Source: Saccharomycopsis phalli
Taxonomy: Eukaryota; Ascomycota; Saccharomycetes; Ascoideales; Saccharomycopsidaceae
Direction of reading: 5' to 3'
DNA: 64,000 bases
Assembly: GCA_020342235.1 (NCBI GenBank)
Contig: CP073214.1
Location: 1,054,001-1,118,000, forward strand
Part shown: positions 56,559 through 64,000 of the stretch, piece by piece
Position numbering within the stretch: position 1 is the stretch's first letter
Layout: every line of letters begins with the position of its first letter
The notes under the pieces: model-generated
What the model was told of the DNA's origin: nothing
Seen by the model: the letters and a program-made list of their open reading frames with translations, nothing else
Database searches by the model: none
Program-made: the position numbers and the translations under genes

Positions 56559-57556
56559 TTACTCTACCTTCAACACCACCAACGTAATGTCGTCTCTCTT
56601 TCCGCCGGAGTAATTTTGTCCTGTGGTTTGTGACAATTCCTGAGAAAATGGACTAGGGTAGTCTGGATCGGCACTGAGCGTGGCGACTGCTTTTACCAAT
56701 TGGTTTGCCAATGTTCGCAAATCAACCTTGTTATCGACATTGCTGTCGTAGTGGTCACGAAGGAAGATTTCAATGTCTTCTGGATACACGTTATCGGTCA
56801 AGCCATCGGTGGCAAATATCACAATGTCATTCTTTTGCAAGTCAAATTGGTACTCGTCGGCGTCCTCTGGCTTATTCTGTATGTAGTTTCTGCCTCTTCG
56901 CTTGGCCTCATCTAGGAGATCTTTTGGGATAACTGACAACTGTTTTGGGGTATTGAAGCCTAAAGTTTGGAACTTTGTCTGATTGACGCATTTGAAATTC
57001 CGAAACAAGCCGCACCACGAGTCACCAAGATTGGCGATATTCAATTTGCTGCCTTCTAAAATACCAAAGCACACGGTTGTTCCCCCGACTTTAACCTTTT
57101 GATTCACCGTCAAGTCGTTGTAGGCAATCAGAAGCAACTTTTTCGCAGTAGTATTCTCGTTCTTGAGAAAATAGTCGCCAATGGATTTACACAATTCCCG
57201 GCTCATGTCGGCACTGGATGCCCCCTTAACTTCGGACCAGCCACCGACCCCATCAGCCACACCCAACACCAAGCTGTTGCCTGAACGCACGACAAAGCTA
57301 TCTTCGCCACATGGATTTTTCTCGGCATCAAACGACGAGTCGCGAGTCTTGGCATTATAAGCCACTGCGATGTTGTATTTGGAAAAGGGGTCAATTGTGT
57401 GTCCTGCGGAAGAAGTGGAGAACTGTCTGGTGCCTTGCTTTGCAACGAACGGCGGTCTGACAAGCGACCGAGCCATGGATCTTCGGGAGACTAACGTTAG
57501 AATATGAAGCAACAATGTGGGAAACTAGAATACTTACCTTGTCCTATAAGCAACAT
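56559..57556 (-). CDS. PTC7: Mitochondrial type 2C protein phosphatase Ptc7, one intron
   Basis: Matrix phosphatase that activates coenzyme Q synthesis (Coq7). Exon 1 is 57538-57556 and exon 2 is 56559-57490, giving 316 residues that open MLLIGQVSRRSMARSLVRPP, a good presequence. PP2C marks are intact: GEDSFVV, VADGVGGWSEVKG (metal-binding Asp), KVGGTTVCFG, ANLGDSWCGLFR, QTKFQTLGFNTPKQLS, FATDGLTDNVYPEDIE and GKRDDITLVVLKVE. The match to S. cerevisiae Ptc7 is close throughout. There the intron can be retained to make a membrane form; here retention gives an early stop. The longer frame without splicing would begin with TTG, which supports the spliced start. Confidence 0.93.
57491..57537 (-). 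other. Intron of PTC7 (47 bp)
   Basis: Begins GTAAGT, branch TTCTAAC, ends CGTTAG six bases after the branch A. It splits a Val codon (G/TC). Its length is not a multiple of three and it carries an in-frame stop. Confidence 0.88.
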
Positions 57557-57819
57557 TGTATTGAGTACTATCCCAAGCAGCAAATATTTATACACTAGAT
57601 ACATCGCAAACTGAGAATGAGACAGTACCAACTATCCTGTATTCAGATTAGTAAGCGCTGAGTAACACAGGGCCTAGGCGTAGTATATAGAGAGGAGTGT
57701 TTTTGGCAAAGCTACATTGGTATAATTATTTATACATTTCCAACTATAAAATAGCGCTGCCGGAGCACCATACCCAACGCTTTTTTCCGTGCGTTTAGGG
57801 TTAATTCAAAGAACCAAAG

Positions 57820-59085
57820 CTAGTTCTTTTTTTTCTGAGCAGCGTACAATGCCTGAGCTCTTCCTTGGTCAAATCCCTGCTGCTCAGCCTGGGCGACATT
57901 TTTTGCCTCTTGCTTCTTGTAGTGGTGCTTGTCAAGTTCGTGTGTGACTGCAGCTCCAGCAAGTAAACCGCCCCAGAATCTCTTTTCGTTCAAAACTTCT
58001 TCAGCTCTTCCTTCTTCAATTCCTTCTTGCTTAGCCTCGGCAACGTGCTTTTTTTCTTCCTTCTTATTGTGGTGCTTGTCAACTTCATGAGTGACTACTG
58101 CACCAGCAGCTGCACCTCCCCAGAATCTCTTTTCGTTCAAAACTTCAGCTCTTCCTTCTTCAATTCCTTCTTGCTTAGCCTCAGCAACGTGCTTTTTTTC
58201 TTCCTTCTTATCGTGGTGCTTGTCAACTTCATGAGTGACTACTGCACCAGCAGCTGCACCTCCCCAGAATCTCTTTTCGTTCAAAACTTCAGCTCTTCCT
58301 TCTTCAATTCCTTCTTGCTTAGCCTCAGCAACGTGCTTTTTTTCTTCCTTCTTATCGTGGTGCTTGTCAACTTCATGAGTGACTACTGCACCAGCAGCTG
58401 CACCTCCCCAGAATCTCTTTTCGTTCAAAACTTCAGCTCTTCCTTCTTCAATTCCTTCTTGCTTAGCCTCAGCAACGTGCTTTTTTTCTTCCTTCTTATC
58501 GTGGTGCTTGTCAACTTCATGAGTGACTACTGCACCAGCAGCTGCACCTCCCCAGAATCTCTTTTCGTTCAAAACTTCAGCTCTTCCTTCTTTAATTCCT
58601 TCTTGCTTAGCCTTGGCAACCTTTTTGGCTTCCTTTTTTTTGTGGTGGTGCTCATCAACTTCATGAGTGACTACTGCACCAGCAGCTGCACCTCCCCAGA
58701 ATCTCTTTTCATTCGCAACATCTTCCTGTCCTTCTTGATATCCCTGCTTCTCAGCATTGGCGACCTCAGCATCTTCCTGCTTTTTGTAATGGTGCTTGTC
58801 AGCCTCATGAGTGAGAGCTTCACCAGCAAGCTCACCACCCCAGAATCTCTTTTGGTGCATAACCAGGGCTCTGCCTTCATTGAACCCCTGCTTCTTGGCC
58901 TTGGCAATCTTTCTGGCTTGCTTCTTCTTGTTTCGGTGCTTGTCAATAACGTGCATCACGGTACCACCAACAAGTGCACCACCCCAGAATCTCTTTTCAT
59001 TAGAAACCTCAGTCTCACCGATAAGCGGTGCGGCTGAAGCCATTTCCATAGCGAACAAAAGAGGTAAGAAGACTGTGTATTTCAT
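57820..59085 (-). CDS. Secreted tandem-repeat protein, predicted Kex2-processed peptide precursor
   Basis: 421 residues. A signal peptide (MKYTVFLPLLFAMEMASA) and a short propeptide ending NEKR are followed by eight units, seven of 48-49 residues and a last one of 52. Every unit begins FWGG, continues through a small-residue stretch (AAAGAVVTHEVDKHH), then a charged helix-like part ending in the type EGRAEVLNEKR. Lys-Arg occurs eight times, always directly before FWGG, and nowhere else; the final unit ends QKKKN. Kex2 cleavage and Kex1 trimming would free about eight 46-residue peptides. F1, W2, G3, G4, G8, H13, D16 and H18 are the same in all units. Units 4, 5 and 6 are identical in protein. 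I recognise no family; the layout recalls Ece1, Rep1 and alpha-factor precursors without visible homology. Confidence 0.85.
   Translation of the reverse strand: MKYTVFLPLLFAMEMASAAPLIGETEVSNEKRFWGGALVGGTVMHVIDKHRNKKKQARKIAKAKKQGFNEGRALVMHQKRFWGGELAGEALTHEADKHHYKKQEDAEVANAEKQGYQEGQEDVANEKRFWGGAAAGAVVTHEVDEHHHKKKEAKKVAKAKQEGIKEGRAEVLNEKRFWGGAAAGAVVTHEVDKHHDKKEEKKHVAEAKQEGIEEGRAEVLNEKRFWGGAAAGAVVTHEVDKHHDKKEEKKHVAEAKQEGIEEGRAEVLNEKRFWGGAAAGAVVTHEVDKHHDKKEEKKHVAEAKQEGIEEGRAEVLNEKRFWGGAAAGAVVTHEVDKHHNKKEEKKHVAEAKQEGIEEGRAEEVLNEKRFWGGLLAGAAVTHELDKHHYKKQEAKNVAQAEQQGFDQGRAQALYAAQKKKN
57978..58989 (-). repeat. Array of 144-base coding repeats
   Basis: Unit starts (first base of the FWGG codons, minus strand) lie at 58989, 58845, 58701, 58557, 58413, 58269, 58125 and 57978; seven spacings are 144 and the last is 147. 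Units 4-7 are almost identical in DNA, outer units are diverged, the usual picture of internal copying with old edges. Confidence 0.95.
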
Positions 59086-59121
59086 ATTTGCTTGTATTGG
59101 AGATTCATAGAATACCCGCTT

Positions 59122-59129
59122 CTTTTATA
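59122..59129 (-). promoter_or_regulatory. TATA box of the FWGG-repeat gene
   Basis: The minus strand reads TATAAAAG about 40 bases upstream of the ATG at 59085. A strong TATA points to a highly or conditionally expressed gene. Confidence 0.55.
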
Positions 59130-59351
59130 CTGTTTCCGCATACCACACAATTTCCTCAGAGCCCATTGTATTGGGCGCTGTCATGGAACTTTTTTATCGT
59201 GCCGTACGATCCAGAGTGCATTGGTCCGCAGTCTCAGTGCCTGTGCAAACATTAATTTCTAATTTTACTTTAATCTGGCTTGCAATTCGGAATGATCGTC
59301 GCTGTGCCTCCCGCTTGGCGCTGGTTGACACAAGGCACTGATCAATCTTTC

Positions 59352-59358
59352 CGGGTAA
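59352..59358 (+). promoter_or_regulatory. Reb1-type site upstream of YNG2
   Basis: CGGGTAA, 47 bases before the ATG at 59405. Confidence 0.35.
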
Positions 59359-59404
59359 CTGCGTGTTGAGGGCAAAAAATGCCCAAGTGCGACAGAGGCC
59401 TAAG

Positions 59405-60265
59405 ATGGATGCCGGGTCTGTATTGGACCAGTATACCTCGAGTTTAAGCAATTTGCCACTGGAGCTTACGTTCCTCTTGGTGGAGTTGCAGGAAAAGGAT
59501 TTGTTATTTTATGACCATCGCAAGAAGTTGCAGCAGTACGATTCCCAGATACACAAGTTTATAAAGCAGCAAGGCTCGCTTACTGCCAACCCCAAGGAGC
59601 AGCAGTTGTATCCGAAAATACGTGCGCAGTTTGATGAGTGCAAGAAGCTCCAGGAGGAAAAATGTGTCTTGGCCAACAGTGCTGCGTTATTGGTGAAAAA
59701 GTACTTGGCCGACTTGGAGAATGACATTGGCCAGTTGGAAGCTGAGGGATTGCTCCAGTATGGTGATGCAGACAACTATGATAGCGAGTTTGGCGAAGGA
59801 ACACCGGATTCGTTCACTCTGAGAGATAACCGGGCTAGTCGTAAGCGGAGGCATGGAAGTCGTGGAGATACGCCACGTGAGAGTTCCACCAAGAGACAGC
59901 GGATTGAGGAGTCGGATGACGACGACGATTTGGATGACGATGATCAAGACGATTTGGACGATGATCAGGACGACATTCGTGTAAAGTCGGAGGTGTCAAT
60001 GACCGATATGAAGATTCTGAAGTTGCCCACGCCACACTACCATAGTTCCAACGGGCCAGGAGTCAATGGGACGCCTACAAAGGATGGGGAGGACAGTACG
60101 CCGTACTGTTTTTGTCGACAAGTGTCGTTTGGGGACATGGTGGCATGTGACAACAGCAAATGTCGGTACGAATGGTTCCACTACAAGTGTGTTGGGTTGA
60201 CCAAGGTGCCAGAAGGGAAATGGTACTGTTCCGACTGTACGAAGCGAATGAAGAAACGCAAGTGA
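59405..60265 (+). CDS. YNG2: ING-family subunit of the NuA4 histone acetyltransferase (Yng2)
   Basis: Reads H3K4me3 and activates Esa1 within NuA4/Piccolo. The ATG at 59405 gives 286 residues (S. cerevisiae Yng2 has 282); an upstream GTG is not needed. The N-terminal ING helix bundle runs [20 protein letters not shown], then [20 protein letters not shown]. The middle is basic, then acidic ([17 protein letters not shown]-like). The C-terminal PHD finger has all C4HC3 ligands: [17 protein letters not shown], then [13 protein letters not shown], and GKWYCSDC, followed by a basic KRMKKRK tail. The CFC..VSFG.MVACD wording is closer to Yng2 than to Pho23 or Yng1. Confidence 0.9.
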   Translation: MDAGSVLDQYTSSLSNLPLELTFLLVELQEKDLLFYDHRKKLQQYDSQIHKFIKQQGSLTANPKEQQLYPKIRAQFDECKKLQEEKCVLANSAALLVKKYLADLENDIGQLEAEGLLQYGDADNYDSEFGEGTPDSFTLRDNRASRKRRHGSRGDTPRESSTKRQRIEESDDDDDLDDDDQDDLDDDQDDIRVKSEVSMTDMKILKLPTPHYHSSNGPGVNGTPTKDGEDSTPYCFCRQVSFGDMVACDNSKCRYEWFHYKCVGLTKVPEGKWYCSDCTKRMKKRK

Positions 60266-60382
60266 TCAAATAAGTGGTTGTAAATTAAACATATATAAAC
60301 ATCAAGTCATGATTGGGTATTAAAGTGAGATGTAGCTTCCCAAGATGTTGTAGTCATGCGATCTGGTCCATCGAGGCCATTG

Positions 60383-61234
60383 TCATCTTGCCAACTCCAT
60401 TAGCAATTCACGTATTCCGGCAGAAGACTGTAGTCTTTTCACAATAAACTGCTTCTGTGAAGATTTGTAAGGATCGGTGATCTTTCCGCGGCAATAAGGA
60501 CAGGTATCGGCGTTCTTGAGCCACTGGTACAAACAGTTGTTGCCAAACTCATGGCCACACGGTAGCCTTGTAGCATTGTGACTGTCAAGGATATCCGAGT
60601 CGTCTTCTTGTTCCTCTTCCTCGTCTTGTTCTTCATCGGCCTCTTCATCAGAGTCTGTCTGCAGTTCCGGGTTAAGTAGGTTGGATATTATAGGCAAACG
60701 GTCTTTGTTCTGGGAGTCGTTAAGCTTCTGTCTCTTTGCGCTAGGCTCTTGTAGCTCCTCTGGCTCTTCCAAAGGCCGCTTAACCACAAAGTCAAACTTG
60801 TCAAAGCAAATGGCACAACAATTGTCGCCTTTGAGATCAGACTCCTTCTCGATGATATTAAACTGCTTGAATCTCTTCTTCGATATTCGCTTTTCGCGGT
60901 TGATGTGGTTAAATATAATCGCCTCTGTAAACTGAAAAGGGGCAAAGCCATGGCTTGTTGACTCATCGGAGCCGGTGCTGCTCGGTTCTGCTGGGCTTGA
61001 GGCATCCTCGGAAGATCCATTGGCATCAGATGACGTCTCCGAAGGTACGGAGCTGTCGTCGGCAGTGGTATCAGGGCGAAGGTAGCTAAACTCGGGAAAG
61101 AGGAGTCTGCTTACGTTGGCCAGATCAGCAATATTCTCCGGCAGGCGGAGTCTGGAAAACAAAAAAACCCTTCTGGTTCTTCGATTACTCCAAAAAAATG
61201 TTAGCAGTCTTGGGGAATCACTTGGAAAAGACAT
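60383..61234 (-). CDS. SAN1: RING-type ubiquitin ligase, San1-like
   Basis: San1 marks misfolded nuclear proteins for degradation. 283 residues. The RING is split by an insert, as in San1: NCCAICFDKF, then a ~70-residue disordered part with a nuclear-signal-like SAKRQKLND and a long Asp/Glu run, then LPCGHEFGNNCLYQWLKNAD and CPYCRGKI. The stretch just before the RING (INREKRISKKRFKQF) and the LPENIADLANVS segment also fit San1. The protein is much shorter than S. cerevisiae San1 (610), lacking the long disordered C-terminal substrate-binding part. The first ~30 residues look odd (Arg/Phe-rich) and a short intron there cannot be excluded. Confidence 0.65.
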   Translation of the reverse strand: MSFPSDSPRLLTFFWSNRRTRRVFLFSRLRLPENIADLANVSRLLFPEFSYLRPDTTADDSSVPSETSSDANGSSEDASSPAEPSSTGSDESTSHGFAPFQFTEAIIFNHINREKRISKKRFKQFNIIEKESDLKGDNCCAICFDKFDFVVKRPLEEPEELQEPSAKRQKLNDSQNKDRLPIISNLLNPELQTDSDEEADEEQDEEEEQEDDSDILDSHNATRLPCGHEFGNNCLYQWLKNADTCPYCRGKITDPYKSSQKQFIVKRLQSSAGIRELLMELAR

Positions 61235-61641
61235 TGCTGCTGTGCTGTTCTAAAAGGTCAAGTGATAAAACCCAGAGCAAGCTGTGGGATGGGTATCCCA
61301 AATCATGTGCAGTGATGCACCTAATACGGAAATTATACCTAATCGTTTGTATTAATAGCACCTTGATAACGTGATATATCGGAATAAACCGTCCATGATA
61401 ATCTAACCGGCTAATTTGGCCGGGACTCCGATCCATGATAACCTAACTGGCTAACTTGGCTTGGACTCTTATTCATGATAACCTAACTGGCTAACTTGGC
61501 TTGGACTCCGATCCATGTATATACACCGTGGACTACAATAGCCACACCATACGCTCACCATACACCCGTTGCTTTTCATATTATTATCATTTATACACAT
61601 ACATACACAGTCCACACTTGGTATCCGACCAAATGTCTTGA
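61235..61641. other. Spacer with a three-copy repeat
   Basis: 407 bases without a gene, forming the promoter of the San1-like gene and the 3' end of the small secreted-protein gene. A 40-base triple repeat fills 61394-61513. Confidence 0.5.
61394..61513 (+). repeat. Three-copy 40-base tandem repeat
   Basis: Units start CATGATAA at 61394, 61434 and 61474, exactly 40 bases each, and continue with CTAACTGGCTAACTTGGC-like sequence; units 2 and 3 are nearly identical, unit 1 is diverged. Confidence 0.93.
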
Positions 61642-61911
61642 TTAGGCCTTTGGCTGACCCGTAGGTTGCACCACCGTCGTCGAAGTGGTGGTGTTTTTAG
61701 GGAAAAATTTCTGGCTGAACCACAAGGCAGCGGCTCCAATAGCAGCACCAACGGCCAACGGCTTGGCGTTTGCTTTGCTGAAGAGCGAAGGCTTGATTGG
61801 TTCTGCTGGTGTCGCAGGTGTCGCAGGTGTCGCTACCACCGGCTCATCAATTGGAGCTCCAAGAACGACGGAGTACACGGCAAACAAGGGCAAGAGTTTG
61901 GAAATTTGCAT
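61642..61911 (-). CDS. Small secreted or membrane protein (89 residues)
   Basis: The ATG at 61911 follows a TTG two codons up. A signal peptide (MQISKLLPLFAVYSVVLG, cut before APIDEP) precedes a Pro/Ala/Thr segment with three ATP-type repeats (VATPATPATPAEP), then an Ala/Gly-rich hydrophobic helix (LAVGAAIGAAALWFSQKFF) and a Thr/Ser-rich end. There is no Lys-Arg site. The helix could span a membrane, with G-x3-G spacing for helix packing. No family recognised. A TATA-like TATATAA lies about 40 bases upstream. It is 2.6 kb from the FWGG-repeat gene, on the same strand; both encode small-residue-rich secreted peptides. Confidence 0.6.
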   Translation of the reverse strand: MQISKLLPLFAVYSVVLGAPIDEPVVATPATPATPAEPIKPSLFSKANAKPLAVGAAIGAAALWFSQKFFPKNTTTSTTVVQPTGQPKA

Positions 61912-62355
61912 TGTCAAAGTATACTCAAAGTTCCAGAATCGCTGGAATTATATATTCGTCTGGCAAGGCTCAAAGGGCAAGGCACTTGGGATATGCAGAT
62001 CATTCTTTTCGCACTTCAAGCGGCACGGAATGGTCCAAGGACATTATTACGTAAACATGCCAAGGCTGCCGCTTCCATTCCACGATATGGGGCAAGAGTC
62101 AACTCCAAAGGGTTCATTTACCAAAATGAACCATTGGGAGCGATCTGCCAGGGCAAATTCCGCTACTGCCAGTGGGTCACGTGCTGTACACTATGAATGG
62201 TGATATATTTATGAGTGCTATAGTAAATACCTGATTTAATCTCATGAAAATGTACATGGAAACGTCTTGATTTCATGAAAATGTACACATGGAAACGTCT
62301 TGATTTCATGAAAGTGTTTATTGTTAGTAGACAAGACTCTGCGTGGCCCACATTG
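61912..62355. other. Spacer between AKR1 and the small secreted-protein gene
   Basis: 444 bases, no further gene supported. It holds a CACGTG at 62175-62180 and a short tandem repeat at 62243-62316. Confidence 0.45.
62243..62316 (+). repeat. Two-and-a-third-copy 31-33 base tandem repeat
   Basis: Units start CATGAAAATGTACA at 62243 and 62274 and share GGAAACGTCTTGATTT; the second has a two-base insertion (CA). A third, partial unit starts at 62307. Confidence 0.88.
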
Positions 62356-64000
62356 TTAAACAATTTCCTTATAAACCAACTTCCGGATAGGATAGTCATA
62401 CAACTTGTAGTAATCTACCAACTGATCACCCACAAACGTCTCGCCATTGTCTCTGCTAGGAATACGAAAAAAGTTTCGCACGTTCAGCCTAGATTTGGAC
62501 GTATTTCCTAGGCACCAAAACTCTTGGCAGTTCATGCTCGTGCCGAAGTTAAAGTGGCTTGGCCGGCGGGGCTTCTTTTGGATTGTGGTCACAAACTGCG
62601 ATATGCCAATAAGCTTGAGACAGGTGCCAAGGACTGGGACCAGCAGTTTTGATTTGGTCTTTTCTCGCTGTGTATTCTCGTCCGTGGACGGGCTGCTCGG
62701 GCTCTCTAGTTCCGTGAGCAATTCTATTGGCACAGGTGAGTAGTAATAAAAGTCCAGGTCCTCCAGGAGACGGCTGGCTTCGTAGGTGGTTAAATTCTTT
62801 GAAATCTGGAACAACTGCACAAAGAGCAAGATCGAGATCCACACCCCTTGGAGCACGCAAAATGCTACCAAGACAAAGATCGGGAGCGAGTCGGTGTAAC
62901 CGTTGCAGAGACTGCTGGTGAGGATCGTGCAATCGTTCTTTGGTGTGGGGTCGTATACCTGGAAAGGCGAGTGGGGCGGTCGCTTAACTGTCTTGTACTT
63001 CCCATCGGTGGAGTAAATGAATTGCGAGCTGAAGGAGGATACTGCGTTGAAGTAACCCACGGACAAGTAGCAGAATAGCGCGATGGTGAGCTCAAGTGCA
63101 ATTACAAATACAAGGAAGATCTTGTGGTTGCGGAGGCCAATGTCGTTGTACACCCACGGGCAAAAGTGGTCGAATCTTGCAACCAAACTCTTGGAGAAGT
63201 CGGAGTATTTCAGTCTGAGGGGCCGTCTTACGCGGCTGTCGACGGAGAAATTCTTCAGATCGAACTTGCCGATGGTGACAAGGGCGCGGACTTGCGCCTG
63301 GACGTTTTCATCGCTAGGCACCCTCCCCGGGTCCATGAACATGGTTTTGAAGAACGTAAACACGACGACTGACGCCGAGACCGAGAAGAGCACGTTGGAA
63401 AACGTGTGGGAATCGAGGGTGTACGGCACGATGTGGAGGGCCCAGTTGATAAGCACGTATGCTGCGACGGAGGAAAACACGCCCGAGAGAAGCGGGGACT
63501 TGAAGAAACGCTTCTTCTCGTTGATGTACGACGGAAGCACGAGTTTCTGGAGGAAGAAGAATGCAATGATGTACGTTCCCGTGAGGAACAACAAGGTCTG
63601 CCAGAGGGCGTAGTAGTCTGAGAAAAACTCCAACGTCAATCCGGTGACCGCATAAGGGACAAGGAACGTGATCACCTTTGGGAGCTTCTGGTTATTCTTG
63701 AACGGCTGCGGCACGTAGATGATGTGCCCGTTGGCATCTCTTCCGGTTTCCCGGAGTGCTTCCTGGAACACCTTGAGATGGTCCATGTCAATGGCAATGT
63801 CAAACGCGGTTTTCCCGTCGTTTGTGGTCTGGAACACATCCAGGTTTTTCTCAATGAGCTGTACAAGACAGCTGTTGGACGCCTTGATGAGGGCCCAGTG
63901 GAGAGCAGTGAAGCCGGTATTATCCACCCGGTTAACATTGGCACCGCATGCTAGCAACGCCTGTACACTCAAGGCGTCGCCCTGATATGCGGCCCACTGG
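62356..64000 (-). CDS. AKR1: Ankyrin-repeat palmitoyltransferase Akr1 (partial)
   Basis: Golgi DHHC-type acyltransferase that palmitoylates Yck2 and others. The frame is open to the window edge, so the N-terminus is missing; about 547 residues are seen. Ankyrin repeats come first (WAAYQGDALSVQALLACGAN, GFTALHWALIKASNSCLVQL, FQTTNDGKTAFDIA), then about six membrane helices. The catalytic loop reads RRPLRLKYSDFSKSLVARFD and HFCPWVYNDIGLRNHK: the tetrapeptide is DHFC, where Akr1 proteins usually have DHYC; the nucleophile Cys is kept. A TTxE-like element after the last helix (FNFGTSMNCQEFWCLG) is also present. Confidence 0.93.
   Translation of the reverse strand, partial: QWAAYQGDALSVQALLACGANVNRVDNTGFTALHWALIKASNSCLVQLIEKNLDVFQTTNDGKTAFDIAIDMDHLKVFQEALRETGRDANGHIIYVPQPFKNNQKLPKVITFLVPYAVTGLTLEFFSDYYALWQTLLFLTGTYIIAFFFLQKLVLPSYINEKKRFFKSPLLSGVFSSVAAYVLINWALHIVPYTLDSHTFSNVLFSVSASVVVFTFFKTMFMDPGRVPSDENVQAQVRALVTIGKFDLKNFSVDSRVRRPLRLKYSDFSKSLVARFDHFCPWVYNDIGLRNHKIFLVFVIALELTIALFCYLSVGYFNAVSSFSSQFIYSTDGKYKTVKRPPHSPFQVYDPTPKNDCTILTSSLCNGYTDSLPIFVLVAFCVLQGVWISILLFVQLFQISKNLTTYEASRLLEDLDFYYYSPVPIELLTELESPSSPSTDENTQREKTKSKLLVPVLGTCLKLIGISQFVTTIQKKPRRPSHFNFGTSMNCQEFWCLGNTSKSRLNVRNFFRIPSRDNGETFVGDQLVDYYKLYDYPIRKLVYKEIV

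Larger units (their letters stand above)
59086..59404. other. Divergent promoter of the FWGG-repeat gene and YNG2
   Basis: 319 bases, no gene seen. The repeat-gene side has a TATA box; the YNG2 side has a Reb1-type site. The two ends thus look like an inducible and a housekeeping promoter back to back. Confidence 0.45.

Noticed and set aside
58027-59037. A 336-codon open frame on the plus strand opposite the FWGG-repeat gene
   Set aside because: The repeat unit is a multiple of three, so an antisense frame stays open in every copy by chance. The product is a monotonous Ser/Leu/Val pattern; the minus-strand protein has a signal peptide and processing sites.
61150-61234. Intron in the 5' end of the San1-like gene
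   Set aside because: A CTAAC branch-like sequence with a T run and an AG is present, but no acceptable donor upstream keeps the frame; the continuous frame was kept.

Overview
The window is nuclear DNA of a budding yeast. Genes are dense and mostly intronless. The few introns are 44-66 bp long with a CTAAY branch sequence 6-12 bases before the AG. Nearly every gene has a clear yeast counterpart. The presence of an NDUFAF7/MidA-type complex I assembly methyltransferase and an L-arabinitol 4-dehydrogenase, rare use of CTG, and CTG codons at sites where a polar residue fits better (for example an ankyrin repeat of AKR1) all suggest a CTG-clade (Ser-decoding) yeast. That placement is inference. 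Residues quoted here use the standard code, so a Leu from CTG may be Ser.

Layout. 1-13 kb: the tail of an unknown gene, a zinc polyol dehydrogenase, cyclophilin CPR1, mitoribosomal MRPL15, then a genome-maintenance block (RLF2/CAF-1, SLX4, RAD9), an unrecognised gene with a hidden first exon, and a small degenerate septin with two introns. 13-18 kb: a gene-poor region around a short Zn2Cys6 protein. 18-31 kb: an STP-type amino-acid-response factor, RMT2, a YKR070W-type HAD protein, STE12, YMD8 and UTP13. 31-39 kb: RAV2-like, two minisatellites, LYS4, HEM14, an NDUFAF7-like protein, ARL3. 39-49 kb: a large C2H2 regulator, an orphan Cys/His-rich protein, a PalH-type pH sensor, EMC1. 49-57 kb: a LAA2/aftiphilin-like protein, PEP7/VAC1, NMD2/UPF2, and PTC7 with an intron. 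57-64 kb: a secreted tandem-repeat protein, YNG2, a SAN1-like RING ligase, a very small secreted protein, and AKR1 running off the end.

The best candidate for something undescribed is the gene at 57820-59085 (minus). It encodes a signal peptide followed by eight ~48-residue units. Each unit starts with FWGG right after a Lys-Arg, and Lys-Arg occurs nowhere else in the protein. This is the layout of a Kex2-processed peptide precursor (as in alpha-factor, Ece1 and Rep1), but the unit matches none of the known peptides that I can recognise. Several central units are nearly identical in DNA.

Other points: SLX4 and RAD9, whose products compete for the Dpb11 scaffold in S. cerevisiae, converge with only 3 bp between their stops. 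A DNA-binding-domain-only zinc cluster protein sits in more than 4.5 kb of otherwise empty DNA. No tRNA, rRNA, CRISPR or recognisable transposon was found. Many reading frames open with TTG or GTG; here the first sensible ATG, or a spliced start, was used instead.
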